Of a stretch of DNA of 64,000 nt, positions 7,237 to 17,166 are shown in pieces. A program made the position numbers and the translations under genes. Origin of the DNA: Brachybacterium sp042666875 (lineage in GTDB: Bacteria > Actinomycetota > Actinomycetes > Actinomycetales > Dermabacteraceae); assembly GCF_042666875.1 (NCBI RefSeq), contig NZ_JBHTCX010000010.1, forward strand, positions 124,001 through 188,000, given 5' to 3'. Position 1 is the stretch's first letter. Every line of letters begins with the position of its first letter. The notes below the pieces were generated by a model that saw nothing but the letters and a program-made list of their open reading frames with translations, was not told the DNA's origin and made no database searches.

Positions 7237-9053
7237 CGGCGCCGTCCCCATCCAGCGCCGGCGACGTGCTCATCGAGCTGCGCGGGTACTCCTTCCAGTA
7301 CCGCGCGCAGTCCGAGCCGACGCTGCACGACATCGACCTGCGGATCCGGCGCGGGGAGAAGATCGCCGTGGTCGGTGCCTCCGGTTCGGGGAAGTCCACG
7401 CTGATCAGCGCGATCAATGGCCTGATCCCGCACCGCCACCGCGGCGAGGCCGGTGGGAGCATCCGGGTGCTCGGCAAGGATCCGGCCGCGGTGCCGCTGG
7501 TGGAGACCGCGGCCGGGGTCGGCACCGTGCTCCAGGACAGCAACAGCCAGTTCGTCGGCCTCACCGTCGGCGAGGACATCGCCTTCAGCCTCGAGAACCA
7601 GCAGGTGCCCCACGCCGAGATGCCTGCCCGCGTGGCCCGCGCCGCGGCCCTGGCCGGCATCGGTGATCGCCTGGAGGATGCCCCGCAGAACCTCTCCGGC
7701 GGCCAGAAGCAGAGGGTCGCGATCGCGGGCGTGCTGGTCGACGACGTCGAGGTGCTGCTGTTCGACGAGCCCCTGGCGAACCTGGACCCCGCCACCGGCC
7801 GCTCCGCGGTGGAGCTGATCGATACGCTCCACCGCGATCACGGCCGCACGATCGTCCTGGTCGAGCATCGTCTCGAGGATGTCCTGCACCGGGAGGTCGA
7901 CCGGATCGTGCTGATGGCCGGCGGTCGGATCGTGCTCGATGCCTCGCCCGACGAGGTCGTCGCCTCCGGGCTGCTCGAGGAGCACGGCATCCGGCCGCCG
8001 CTGCACGTGGCCGCGCTGCGCTACGCCGGGACGCCGGTCACGGCTCAGCAGCGACCCGCTCGAGTGGAGACGATCGCGCTCAGCGAGGAGCAGATCGGCG
8101 CGGTGCGCAACTGGGTCGGCCGCAGCGGCGACGACAGCGCGATGGGATCAGGTCCCGGCCCGTCGGGCACGATCCCCACTGGGAGCCGAGGGACGAGCAC
8201 GGAGACGGATCTCCCCCGCTCCGGTACGACGGCCCTGGCCCTCGAGGATGTGCGCTGCGAGATACCCCTTGGCCCCGAGAGCACCACCGCCGTGCTCGAG
8301 GGCGTGACCGCCCGGGTGCGCCGCGGGGAGATGCTGGGCGTGCTGGGCTCGAACGGAGCCGGCAAGTCCACCCTGGCACGCGTCATCTGCGGATTCGAGC
8401 GCGCCACCGGCGGCACCGTGCGCATCGGGGCGCTCGACGCCACGGGCTGGACCCTCGCCCAGCGCGGGGAGCACGTCGGCTTCGTGCTGCAGGAACCGGG
8501 CCAGATGATCTCCAAGCCGCTGGTGGCCGAGGAGATCGCCCTGGGCATGCGCGCCCGCGGCATGGCGGAGGACGAGATCACCCGCCGCACCGCCGCCGTG
8601 CTCGAGGTGTGCGGGCTGCGCCCGTTCCGCTCCTGGCCCGTCTCCGCCCTCAGCCATGGTCAGAAGAAGCGCGTCACCATCGCCTCCGTGCTGGCGCTCG
8701 AGCCCGAGGTGCTGATCCTCGACGAGCCCACCGCCGGGCAGGACTTCGCCCACTACACCGAGTTCATGGAGTTCCTGCGGCAGGTGAATACGACCGGCAC
8801 CACCGTCGTGCTGATCACCCACGACATGCACCTGGCGTTGGAGTACACCGACCGCGTGCTGGTGATGTCCGACGGCGTCCTGCTCGCCGATGACGATCCG
8901 GCCGCCGTGCTGACCGACCCCGAGCTGACCCGGCGGGCCGACCTCGTGACCACGGGCCTGCACGCGCTGGCGCAGCAGAGCGGTCTCGCCGACGCGCACG
9001 CCCTGGTGCGCCGTTTCGTCGAGGTCGATCGCGCCACCCGGAGCGCAGCATGA
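7233..9053 (+). CDS. ECF transporter ATPase, fused double ATP-binding protein
   Basis: A 606-residue protein with two ABC ATPase domains in one chain, equivalent to EcfA1-EcfA2. Domain one has Walker A GASGSGKST at 48-56, LSGGQ at 154-158 and VLLFDEP. Domain two has Walker A GSNGAGKST at 372-380 and VLILDEP, but its signature reads LSHGQ (473-477). The two are joined by a low-complexity linker of about 70 residues (Gly/Ser/Thr/Pro). The GTG at 7233 overlaps the stop of the S-component gene, indicating translational coupling; earlier in-frame starts would lie inside that gene. It energises the S-component at 6682 with the EcfT encoded next. Confidence 0.92.
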   Translation: MTAPSPSSAGDVLIELRGYSFQYRAQSEPTLHDIDLRIRRGEKIAVVGASGSGKSTLISAINGLIPHRHRGEAGGSIRVLGKDPAAVPLVETAAGVGTVLQDSNSQFVGLTVGEDIAFSLENQQVPHAEMPARVARAAALAGIGDRLEDAPQNLSGGQKQRVAIAGVLVDDVEVLLFDEPLANLDPATGRSAVELIDTLHRDHGRTIVLVEHRLEDVLHREVDRIVLMAGGRIVLDASPDEVVASGLLEEHGIRPPLHVAALRYAGTPVTAQQRPARVETIALSEEQIGAVRNWVGRSGDDSAMGSGPGPSGTIPTGSRGTSTETDLPRSGTTALALEDVRCEIPLGPESTTAVLEGVTARVRRGEMLGVLGSNGAGKSTLARVICGFERATGGTVRIGALDATGWTLAQRGEHVGFVLQEPGQMISKPLVAEEIALGMRARGMAEDEITRRTAAVLEVCGLRPFRSWPVSALSHGQKKRVTIASVLALEPEVLILDEPTAGQDFAHYTEFMEFLRQVNTTGTTVVLITHDMHLALEYTDRVLVMSDGVLLADDDPAAVLTDPELTRRADLVTTGLHALAQQSGLADAHALVRRFVEVDRATRSAA

Positions 9054-9084
9054 CCCCGGGGGCCCTCACGGACGGAGCCGCGAT

Positions 9085-9915
9085 TTGAGCGCCCCGCTGC
9101 TGGGCTACGTCGACCGCCCCGGACCGCTGCACAGGCTCTCGGGGGTCTCCAAGCTCGTCCTCGTCCTCGGCGTCGTGATCGGTGCGATGCTGGGATTCGA
9201 TGTGCGCTACCTGGCCGTCGTGGCTCTGGCCTCCGTCGTGCTCTGGGCCGTCTCCCGGGTCCGGCTGCGGGACTTCGCGGTGGTGCTGTGGCTGATCCTC
9301 GTCTTCATGACCCTGAACAACATCGGGATCTTCCTGTTCGCCCCCGGCTACGGCACGGATCTCTTCGGCACCCGCCATGTCCTGCTGGAGGGGCCCTGGC
9401 GCTGGGATCTGACGACCGAGCAGCTGTTCTACCAGCTCGCCGTCACCCTGAAGTACGTCGCGGTGCTGCCCGCTGTGCTGCTGTTCGTGGCCACCACGAG
9501 GCCACCGGAGTTCGCCTCCTCGCTCGCGCGCATCGGGGTGCCCGCGCGGATCGCCTACGCCGTCTCCCTCGCGCTGCGGTACATCCCCGACGTCCAGCGC
9601 GAGTTCCGCACCATCTCCCAGGCGCAGCAGGCGCGAGGCATCGACACCTCCCGCAATGCTCCTCTGAGTGCGCGGGTGCGCAATCTCAGCGCCGTGCTGA
9701 TGCCCCTGCTGCTGGGCACCTTCGACCGGATCGAGTCGGTCTCTGCCGCCATGGAGCTGCGCGGGTTCGGGCGGGAGCGCGGGCGCACCTGGTCGGTGCG
9801 CACCCCGCTGCGCGGCCGCGACGTGGCGGTGATGCTCACCGCGCTGGCACTGGTGGTGGTCCCGGTCGTGCTGCTGGTGATCAACGGCGGGCGGTTCTGG
9901 AACCCGTTCACCTGA
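9085..9915 (+). CDS. ECF transporter transmembrane T-component
   Basis: A 276-residue membrane protein with about five to six helices. The cytoplasmic coupling region contains AQQARGIDTSR and MELRGFGRERGR, matching the two Ala-Arg-Gly-type motifs through which EcfT contacts the ATPases. The start is a TTG preceded by GGAG at 9074-9077, seven bases away. With the two genes before it this completes one ECF importer. A stem-loop lies just after the stop. Confidence 0.9.
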   Translation: MSAPLLGYVDRPGPLHRLSGVSKLVLVLGVVIGAMLGFDVRYLAVVALASVVLWAVSRVRLRDFAVVLWLILVFMTLNNIGIFLFAPGYGTDLFGTRHVLLEGPWRWDLTTEQLFYQLAVTLKYVAVLPAVLLFVATTRPPEFASSLARIGVPARIAYAVSLALRYIPDVQREFRTISQAQQARGIDTSRNAPLSARVRNLSAVLMPLLLGTFDRIESVSAAMELRGFGRERGRTWSVRTPLRGRDVAVMLTALALVVVPVVLLVINGGRFWNPFT

Positions 9916-9929
9916 GCCGAACCGGCGAC

Positions 9930-9967
9930 GCCGCGGTACCGGGACCCTCAAGCCCCGCTACCGCGGC
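9930..9967. terminator. Stem-loop between convergent genes
   Basis: A perfect 9-bp inverted repeat, GCCGCGGTA (9930-9938) and TACCGCGGC (9959-9967), with a 20-base loop, lies between the converging ecfT and TRAP permease genes. There is no T tract, so it may act as a bidirectional, weak or Rho-assisted terminator. Confidence 0.55.
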
Positions 9968-9975
9968 GGGCACCC

Positions 9976-11304
9976 TCACTCGCTGGACATCCCCAGCAGG
10001 TCGGGCAGGAACAGGGAGATCTGCGGGACGAACACGACCAGCAGCAGCCCGGCCACCAGCGGCACGTAGAACGGCAGCAGGCGGCGGATGACCGGCTCGA
10101 CCTTGACCCGCCCGATCCGGGCGCCGACGAACAGGATCACGCCGACCGGCGGGCTGATCGTCCCCAGGCACAGGTTGAAGGTGATCATCATGCCGAAGTG
10201 GATCGGGTCGATCCCGAGCCCCTGAGCCACGGGCAGGAAGATCGGTGTGAAGATCAGGATCGCCGGGGTGGGATCCATGAACATCCCCACCAGCAGCAGC
10301 GCCAGCATCATCAGCAGCAGGATCACCGTCGGTGAGGTCGAGACGCCCAGCAGCGCCTCGGCGATGGACTGCGGGATCGTCGCGTAGGCGAGGACCCAGC
10401 TGAGCACCGAGGAGACCGCGATCAGGAACAGCACCACGGCGGTCGTCCGGGTGGCCGCGAGGAACACCTCCGGCAGCTTCCTCACGGTGAGCTGACGGTA
10501 GATGAACCCGAGGATCAGCGAGTACACCACGGCGATCACCGCGGACTCGGTCGCGGTGAAGACACCGGCGAGAAGACCGCCGATGACGATCACGATCATG
10601 AACACGGCGGGGATGGCGCGCAGCAGGGTCAGCACGCCGAGCCGCAGGCCCACGCCGCCCGTCGCACCGCCGCCGTCGTGGCCCACCAGGGACCGCCGCC
10701 GCAGCGCCACCAGCAGCACCGTGGCCACGCACGCCAGGACCCACACCAGGCCCGGACCGTAGCCGGCGGCGAACAGGGTGGCCACCGATGTCGAGGAGAC
10801 CAGCGAGTACACGATCAGCGTGTTCGAGGGCGGGATGAGCATCCCCGAGGGCGCGGAGGCCACGTTGACCGCGGCGGCGAAGGCCGGGTCGTACCCGTCC
10901 TTGCGCTGGCGTGGACCGAGGATCCCTCCCACTGCGGCCGCCGACGCGACGCCGGCGCCGGAGACCGAGCCGAACAGCGCATTGGCGACCGCGTTGGTCT
11001 GCGCCAAGGAGCCCGGCATGCGCCCCACCAGGACCTTGGCGGCGTCGATCAGGCGGGCGGCGACGCCGCCGGTGTTCATCAGCTGACCGGCGAGCACGAA
11101 GAACGGGATCGCGAGCAGGGTGAAGGAGTTCGCGCCGGTGAACATCCGCTGGGCGGAGACGAACACGGCCGGCTCGGGGCCGACGACGGCCAGCAGCGCG
11201 ATGACGGAGGGCAGGCCGATCGCGATCGCGATCGGCGCGCCGACCGCGATCAGGATGACGACGCCGATGATGAGGATGATGCTGGCCAGGAGTGCCGGAT
11301 CCAT
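9976..11304 (-). CDS. dctM: TRAP transporter large permease (DctM family)
   Basis: A 442-residue protein with about twelve hydrophobic segments, the size and pattern of the large membrane subunit of tripartite ATP-independent periplasmic transporters. Recognisable stretches include GSVSGAGVASAAAVGG, SAPSGMLIPPSNTLIVY and GTISPPVGVILFVGA, the re-entrant hairpin regions that bind Na+ and substrate. The ATG at 11304 follows the small-subunit stop by two bases, with AAGGGG upstream inside that gene. Longer upstream frames overlap the DctQ gene and are not credible. The family imports organic acids using the Na+ gradient. Confidence 0.93.
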   Translation of the reverse strand: MDPALLASIILIIGVVILIAVGAPIAIAIGLPSVIALLAVVGPEPAVFVSAQRMFTGANSFTLLAIPFFVLAGQLMNTGGVAARLIDAAKVLVGRMPGSLAQTNAVANALFGSVSGAGVASAAAVGGILGPRQRKDGYDPAFAAAVNVASAPSGMLIPPSNTLIVYSLVSSTSVATLFAAGYGPGLVWVLACVATVLLVALRRRSLVGHDGGGATGGVGLRLGVLTLLRAIPAVFMIVIVIGGLLAGVFTATESAVIAVVYSLILGFIYRQLTVRKLPEVFLAATRTTAVVLFLIAVSSVLSWVLAYATIPQSIAEALLGVSTSPTVILLLMMLALLLVGMFMDPTPAILIFTPIFLPVAQGLGIDPIHFGMMITFNLCLGTISPPVGVILFVGARIGRVKVEPVIRRLLPFYVPLVAGLLLVVFVPQISLFLPDLLGMSSE

Positions 11305-11306
11305 GG

Positions 11307-11888
11307 TCACCGCCCCTTCGTGTCGTCGTCGGTGTCGGCCGCTCGGGCGGCGCCCGTCGGGAGCGCCGCGTCCTCCGGCCCCGCAGGCGGCTCGTCGCCG
11401 GCCTCCGCGGTGGGCTCGAGCCGCTCCCCGCGGACCACACGGACGAGATCCTCGGTCGCCAGGGCCGCGATCATGAGGCCTGCGATGGGCAGCGCCAGGT
11501 ACATCTGGCCGACGGAGAAGGGGAAGCCGGGGATGGTCTGCTCCCAGGAGATCGCCGTGCCGCGCAGCCCGCCCCAGACCATCGCCAGCAGGCTGAACAG
11601 CAGGGTGGCCAGCTGGACCAGGATGCGGAAGAGGTGCTGGAGGCGCTGCGGTGCTCGTTCGGCGATGATGTCGACCGCGACGTGGCCGCGTTCGCCGAAG
11701 ACCAGCGCCATGGCGAACAGGCCCAGCCAGACGAACATGTACTGCGCGGTGGTCGTCGTCCAGGCGCTGGGGCTCTGGAGGACCTGGCGGGTGAAGACCT
11801 GCCAGACCACCACGAGTACGAGCACCGCGAACAGCGCGATGCACAGGACCTTGAGGGCGGCGAGGAGTCCGGATCGTGCTCGTGCCAT
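11307..11888 (-). CDS. dctQ: TRAP transporter small permease (DctQ family)
   Basis: A 193-residue protein with four predicted helices (about residues 8-28, 45-65, 85-105, 125-145), the DctQ architecture, then a polar, acidic cytoplasmic tail of about 45 residues rich in Glu, Pro and Asp. The ATG shares its A with the TGA of the binding-protein gene, so the three TRAP genes are tightly coupled. It scaffolds DctM in the membrane. The long acidic tail is unusual for the subunit but has no visible domain. Confidence 0.9.
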   Translation of the reverse strand: MARARSGLLAALKVLCIALFAVLVLVVVWQVFTRQVLQSPSAWTTTTAQYMFVWLGLFAMALVFGERGHVAVDIIAERAPQRLQHLFRILVQLATLLFSLLAMVWGGLRGTAISWEQTIPGFPFSVGQMYLALPIAGLMIAALATEDLVRVVRGERLEPTAEAGDEPPAGPEDAALPTGAARAADTDDDTKGR

Positions 11889-12982
11889 CACGGCGCCTCC
11901 TCGGATGCGGCGCGGATCGCCTCGTACATCGCGATGTCCGCCTCGTCCTGGAGGATCGCGTAGCCGGTCTCCTCGATGATCGGCGCGAACGCTGCGGGAT
12001 CTGGCTCGTGGATCTCCACCCCGCGCTCGCGCATCTGCTCGGTGGCCTTCTCCGTCTCCTGCCGCCAGATCTCCACGAACGCGTTCTGGGTCTCGGTGAA
12101 CGTCTCTCGCAGCGCGCGCGAGTCCTCGGGGCCCATCTCCTCGAGCAGGTCGGTATTGGCCAGGAAGAAGTCGAAGCCGATGAGGTGATTGGTCAGCGTG
12201 TAGTGTGTGGCGACCTCGTAGTGGCGCTGGGTGACGTAGCTGATCTCGTTGTTCTCGGCGCCGTCGAGCACACCGGCCTGCAGGCCGGTGTAGACCTCGC
12301 TGTAGGCCATCGGGGTGGGGACCCCGCCCATGGCGTTGATCAGGTCGAGGAAGATCTTCGACTCCTGCACCCGGATCTTCAGCCCCGAGAGGTCGTCGGG
12401 GGATTCGATCGGGCCCGGGGCGGTGTAGAGGTGGCGGCTGCCCTGGGTGAAGCCTCCGAGCACCGTCAGCCGCATGTCGGGTTCGAGGGAGGTGAACAGC
12501 TCCCCCACGATCGAGTCGTCGAGCATCACCCGGTTCTGGTGGTCCATGTCGTCGAAGACGCCGGGGACGTTCATCGGCAGGAACCGGGGCGAGGAGTTCT
12601 CGATCTGGGTCCCGGAGATGACCGCCATGTCGATCGCGCCATCCGAGACGAGCTGGACGGTCTCCTGCTGATCGCCGAGCGAGTTGTTCGCATAGACGCG
12701 CACGCCCCACCGGTTGTCCGTCGCGCCGGCCAGGCGCTCCCCGAAGTCGAGCAGGGCCCCGTAGCTGGGATGGTCCTCGGCCTGGCCGAGCGAGACGGAC
12801 AGGATCCGGTCGACGTCGGTGACTGCTCCGGCGCGGGAGACGCAGCCTCCCAGGAGCGCTGTTCCGGCACCGGCCACGGGCAGCGCCGTCAGGAATCCAC
12901 GACGCCCGAAGCCTTTCCCGGGTGGCCGCTCTCCCGCGGTGGCGCGGGGGACGTCTCGTCGACGAGACATCGTTGTTCGCAC
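11888..12982 (-). CDS. dctP: TRAP transporter substrate-binding lipoprotein (DctP family)
   Basis: A 364-residue extracytoplasmic binding protein. It has a twin-arginine type signal (GRRGFLTALPVAG) and a lipobox LGGC with the lipidated Cys near residue 47. The mature part shows LSVSLGQAEDHPSYGAL, the conserved Arg region LSGLKIRVQES that salt-bridges the substrate carboxylate, and GVLDGAENNE. I chose the GTG at 12982 because AGGAGG sits six bases upstream; the ATG four codons later lacks a well-placed site. First gene of the dctPQM operon. The substrate is probably an organic acid; no catabolic gene lies nearby to specify it. Confidence 0.92.
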   Translation of the reverse strand: MRTTMSRRRDVPRATAGERPPGKGFGRRGFLTALPVAGAGTALLGGCVSRAGAVTDVDRILSVSLGQAEDHPSYGALLDFGERLAGATDNRWGVRVYANNSLGDQQETVQLVSDGAIDMAVISGTQIENSSPRFLPMNVPGVFDDMDHQNRVMLDDSIVGELFTSLEPDMRLTVLGGFTQGSRHLYTAPGPIESPDDLSGLKIRVQESKIFLDLINAMGGVPTPMAYSEVYTGLQAGVLDGAENNEISYVTQRHYEVATHYTLTNHLIGFDFFLANTDLLEEMGPEDSRALRETFTETQNAFVEIWRQETEKATEQMRERGVEIHEPDPAAFAPIIEETGYAILQDEADIAMYEAIRAASEEAP

Positions 12983-13158
12983 TGCATTCCTCCTCGAATG
13001 GACATGCCGCGGCGCTCGGGGCGCGATGTGCGCACCCCGAGGGCCGTGAAGCCGGATCAGCGTGCCAGGCGCGCAGAATCCGGCATCAACCCTTGCCACG
13101 CGTTGCCGGGGCCGGGGCCGGCAGGGACGCGGACATGCCCGGGACCGGAGCATGCGAA

Positions 13159-13192
13159 GGGCCCCGACCCTCCCTCAGGAGGATCGGGGCCC
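13159..13192 (-). terminator. Terminator hairpin downstream of groEL
   Basis: A long inverted repeat, GGGCCCCGACCCTCC (13159-13173) against GGAGGATCGGGGCCC (13178-13192), with one mismatch and a four-base loop, lies about 57 bases past the groEL stop and well upstream of dctP. It should stop groEL transcription before the TRAP operon. Confidence 0.75.
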
Positions 13193-13248
13193 TGCACTCG
13201 CACGGGACGAGCGACACGGGATGAGCCGTGCGGCAAATGATCAGGAGA

Positions 13249-14898
<1,650 letters not shown>

Positions 14899-15086
14899 TG
14901 TGGAATCTCTCCCGTGTGGTGTGGTGTCCACCCGACCCTCGTGCCCGCGACGGACGGCACCCCACGCCGTGTTCATGTCCCACGGCGCCGGATCCCTCAC
15001 GGGGCCGGAATGTTGGTGGCCGGCGAAGCAGCGGACTGCTCCCCGGACAGGCTCACGACTCTCGAGGGCGGCCTCGCCGATCGGCG

Positions 15087-15113
15087 CTGTCACTCTCGAT
15101 CATCGAGTGCCAG
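15087..15113. promoter_or_regulatory. Second, degenerate CIRCE-like element
   Basis: CTGTCACTC (15087-15095), a nine-base spacer, then GAGTGCCAG (15105-15113). It keeps the CACTC-N9-GAGTG core and 13 of 18 half-site bases of the HrcA operator consensus. It lies 34 bp (centre to centre) from the strong CIRCE and would sit at or just after the predicted groEL transcription start. Confidence 0.6.
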
Positions 15114-15116
15114 ATC

Positions 15117-15147
15117 ATCATAAGCACTCCGACCCGGAGAGTGCTAA
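15117..15147 (-). promoter_or_regulatory. Predicted groEL promoter
   Basis: On the minus strand a TTAGCA -35-like box (15142-15147) and a TATGAT -10 box (15117-15122) are separated by 19 bases. The strong CIRCE fills exactly this interval, so bound HrcA would block RNA polymerase. The transcript would have a leader of roughly 210 bases before the groEL ATG. Confidence 0.55.
15121..15147. promoter_or_regulatory. CIRCE operator for HrcA
   Basis: TAAGCACTC (15121-15129), nine bases, then GAGTGCTAA (15139-15147). This matches the CIRCE consensus TTAGCACTC-N9-GAGTGCTAA at all but one base. CIRCE is the binding site of the heat-shock repressor HrcA and here overlaps the groEL promoter. No hrcA gene lies in the window. 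Confidence 0.93.
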
Positions 15148-15260
15148 CCCTGGGCGGCTTCTTCTGGCAGCGGAACCTCCGGGGAGTCCATTCGCCCGAC
15201 GATGCAGAATGCGCGCCGCCCTCCCGGATCGGGGGTCGACGCGCGCCCTGCATGCGTGAG

Positions 15261-15273
15261 AGGCCTTCGGCCT
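15261..15273 (-). terminator. Small stem-loop after the LytR_C gene
   Basis: AGGCC-TTCG-type hairpin (AGGCC at 15261-15265, GGCCT at 15269-15273) eight bases past the stop of the minus-strand gene ending at 15281. The stem is short and no T tract follows, so function is uncertain. Confidence 0.35.
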
Positions 15274-15280
15274 GCGGGAT

Positions 15281-15898
15281 TCAGCCCTCGCCGCCGTCCT
15301 CGCCGCCGCCGTCCTCGCCCTCGGCGTCCGCGCCGGGTTCGTCGACAGCCACGAAGGTGATGCGTGCGTCGTACTCATCGCTCTGACGGGCCTCCCCGGC
15401 ACCGACCTGCTGGGCGAGTGCCTGCGCGCTCTCGGCGTCGGCCTCGTCGCGGTAGAACACGACGGGCTCCTCCTGCGTGTTGTCCGCGGTGGCGACGCCG
15501 ACTTCCGTCCATCCCTCGCCCTCGAGGGTCTCCTCCCAGGTTCCGGCCAGCCCGTTGATGCCGCCGGCATTGACGACCAGCACGGGAGTGGACAGATCCG
15601 GCTCCGGGGCCGGCTCCTCCTCGGTGGTCGCCTCCTCGCCGTCGGCGGGGGCCTCCTCGCTGGACTCGCTCGCGGCGGGTGTGGTGGGGTCCTCGGCCCG
15701 CTCGTCCCCGTTGCCGCCCATGCCGCCGATGAGGAAGAGCAGCACGACCAGCATCACCACGGCAGCGCCGATGATGATGATGTAGAGCAGGTTCTGGCGC
15801 CAGAACGGCTCCTCGGCGCGGTGGGCGCCGTGGAAGGAGGCGCTGTCCGCCTCCTCGTCGAAACGGTCCGGCGGGTAGGGATACTGGGAATCAGCCAC
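15281..15898 (-). CDS. LytR C-terminal domain membrane protein
   Basis: A 205-residue bitopic membrane protein. A polar N-terminus (PYPPDRFDEEADS) precedes one helix at about 36-58 (LLYIIIIGAAVVMLVVLLFLI), then an acidic Glu/Ala/Thr/Pro linker and a LytR_C-like domain from about 105 to 190 (TPVLVVNAGGINGLAGTWEETL, PVVFYRDEADAESAQALAQQV). The tail is Gly/Glu/Asp rich. LytR_C domains occur at the end of cell-wall glycopolymer ligases; here the domain stands alone, as in many actinobacteria, next to a DUF3263 gene. The GTG at 15898 is supported by a -10 box six bases upstream. Confidence 0.82.
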   Translation of the reverse strand: MADSQYPYPPDRFDEEADSASFHGAHRAEEPFWRQNLLYIIIIGAAVVMLVVLLFLIGGMGGNGDERAEDPTTPAASESSEEAPADGEEATTEEEPAPEPDLSTPVLVVNAGGINGLAGTWEETLEGEGWTEVGVATADNTQEEPVVFYRDEADAESAQALAQQVGAGEARQSDEYDARITFVAVDEPGADAEGEDGGGEDGGEG

Positions 15899-15904
15899 GG
15901 CCCC

Positions 15905-15910
15905 ATTAAA
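15905..15910 (-). promoter_or_regulatory. -10 box (TTTAAT) of a probable leaderless gene
   Basis: On the minus strand TTTAAT ends six bases before the GTG start codon at 15898, placing the expected transcription start on the start codon. Confidence 0.5.
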
Positions 15911-15994
15911 CCTGCTCCGGGCGGCAGGTTGTCGGAGCACACGCCCCGCACGTCGGGTCGGCACGGACCCGCCTCGGCCCGGGTCGGTCCTCGC

Positions 15995-16324
15995 TCAGGC
16001 CACGCGATCGGCGCCGCGCGCAGGGGCGGCGCCGTGCTCGGAGGTGCGCTGCGAGCGCAGCCGGTTCACCAGCGCCGGGGCCGCCCTCAGCGCCGCCGGC
16101 TCGTCGAGCAGCGTGTTCAGCCTCACGTAGTAGCCGACCTTGGAGATCCCGATCTCCTCGCGGATCGCGCGCTCCTTGGAGCCGACGTAACGGAAGGTCC
16201 GCGATTCCAGGGCGAGGATGCGCTGATCCAGGTCCGACAGCTCCGAGGAGGCGGTCGGCGGGGCGTCCTGCGAGCCCTGACGGGCCGCGTCGGGCTCCGC
16301 AGAGGCGTCGTGGTCGGAAGGCAT
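15995..16324 (-). CDS. DUF3263 domain protein
   Basis: A 109-residue protein. A disordered N-terminus of about 28 residues precedes the DUF3263 domain (LSDLDQRILALESRTFRYVG, SKERAIREEIGISKVGYYVRLN, LLDEPAALRAAPALVNRLR). This actinobacterial domain resembles a sigma-70 region 4/helix-turn-helix unit and is commonly found next to LytR_C proteins, as here. It may bind DNA, but no target is known to me. Upstream on its own strand TACTGT (16331-16336) lies six bases before the ATG, so it too looks leaderless. Confidence 0.85.
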   Translation of the reverse strand: MPSDHDASAEPDAARQGSQDAPPTASSELSDLDQRILALESRTFRYVGSKERAIREEIGISKVGYYVRLNTLLDEPAALRAAPALVNRLRSQRTSEHGAAPARGADRVA

Positions 16325-16330
16325 GGACCG

Positions 16331-16336
16331 ACAGTA
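16331..16336 (-). promoter_or_regulatory. -10 box (TACTGT) of a probable leaderless gene
   Basis: TACTGT on the minus strand ends six bases before the ATG of the DUF3263 gene at 16324; no ribosome binding site is visible between them. Confidence 0.45.
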
Positions 16337-16401
16337 CGGCTCCCGAGGCGCCGGTCATCGGCGGCGCGCCGCACCCCTGGCGAGGATGGAAGACTGGTCA
16401 C

Positions 16402-17085
16402 ATGCCGCAGCCGCTCACCGAGATCATCAGTGCCGATTGGGCCCGCGAACTGTCCCCGGTGGAGGACCGGATCCATGCCCTGGGCGAGTTCCTGCGCGCC
16501 GAGGTGGACGCCGGCCGGGGATACCTTCCCTCCGGCGACCGGGTGCTGCGCGCCTTCACCCGCCCGATGGCCGACGTGCGGGTGCTGATCGTCGGCCAGG
16601 ATCCCTATCCGACGCCGGGACATCCGATCGGCCTGTCCTTCGCCGTCGAGCGCGATGTGCGTCCGCTGCCCCGGTCGCTCGCCAACATCTACGCCGAGCT
16701 CGAGGACGACCTGGGGATTCCCCGCGCCGTGCACGGGGACCTGACCGCCTGGCAGGACCAGGGGGTGCTCCTGCTGAACCGGGTGCTGACAGTGGCACCC
16801 GGCAGCCCCGCCTCCCACCGTCGGCGCGGGTGGGAGGAGGTCACCGAGCTCGCGATCCGCGCCCTGGTGGCACGCGGCGGTCCGCTGGTGGCGATCCTCT
16901 GGGGCCGCGACGCCCAGTCGCTGATCCCGATGCTCGGGGGCGTGCCGCACATCGCCAGCGCCCATCCCAGCCCGCTGTCGGCCTCCCGCGGCTTCTTCGG
17001 GTCCCGGCCGTTCTCGCGGGCGAACGCGCTGCTGGAGCAGCAGGGCGCCGCACCGATCGACTGGCGCGTGGAGCAGCCGGACTGA
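16402..17085 (+). CDS. ung: Uracil-DNA glycosylase (family 1)
   Basis: A 227-residue base-excision repair enzyme that removes uracil from DNA. The catalytic water-activating loop GQDPYP has its Asp at residue 67, LLLNRVLTV carries the uracil-binding Asn, and the HPSPLSASRGFFGS loop places the catalytic His near 188 and inserts the Ser/Leu wedge into DNA. Length and motif order match family 1 Ung. It is monocistronic, divergent from the DUF3263 gene across 77 bases. Confidence 0.97.
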   Translation: MPQPLTEIISADWARELSPVEDRIHALGEFLRAEVDAGRGYLPSGDRVLRAFTRPMADVRVLIVGQDPYPTPGHPIGLSFAVERDVRPLPRSLANIYAELEDDLGIPRAVHGDLTAWQDQGVLLLNRVLTVAPGSPASHRRRGWEEVTELAIRALVARGGPLVAILWGRDAQSLIPMLGGVPHIASAHPSPLSASRGFFGSRPFSRANALLEQQGAAPIDWRVEQPD

Positions 17086-17166
17086 CCCCGGGTCTGTCGC
17101 ATCCCGGGGTCGGCGCAGTGCGTCCCGAGACGTGGGCCGGGCCGGGGCGGCCTGCGGACGGTGTCC

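Noticed and set aside
14899..15093. N-terminal extension of GroEL
   Set aside because: GroEL begins MAKLISYDEEAR with a good ribosome binding site; the extension would overlap the groEL control region.
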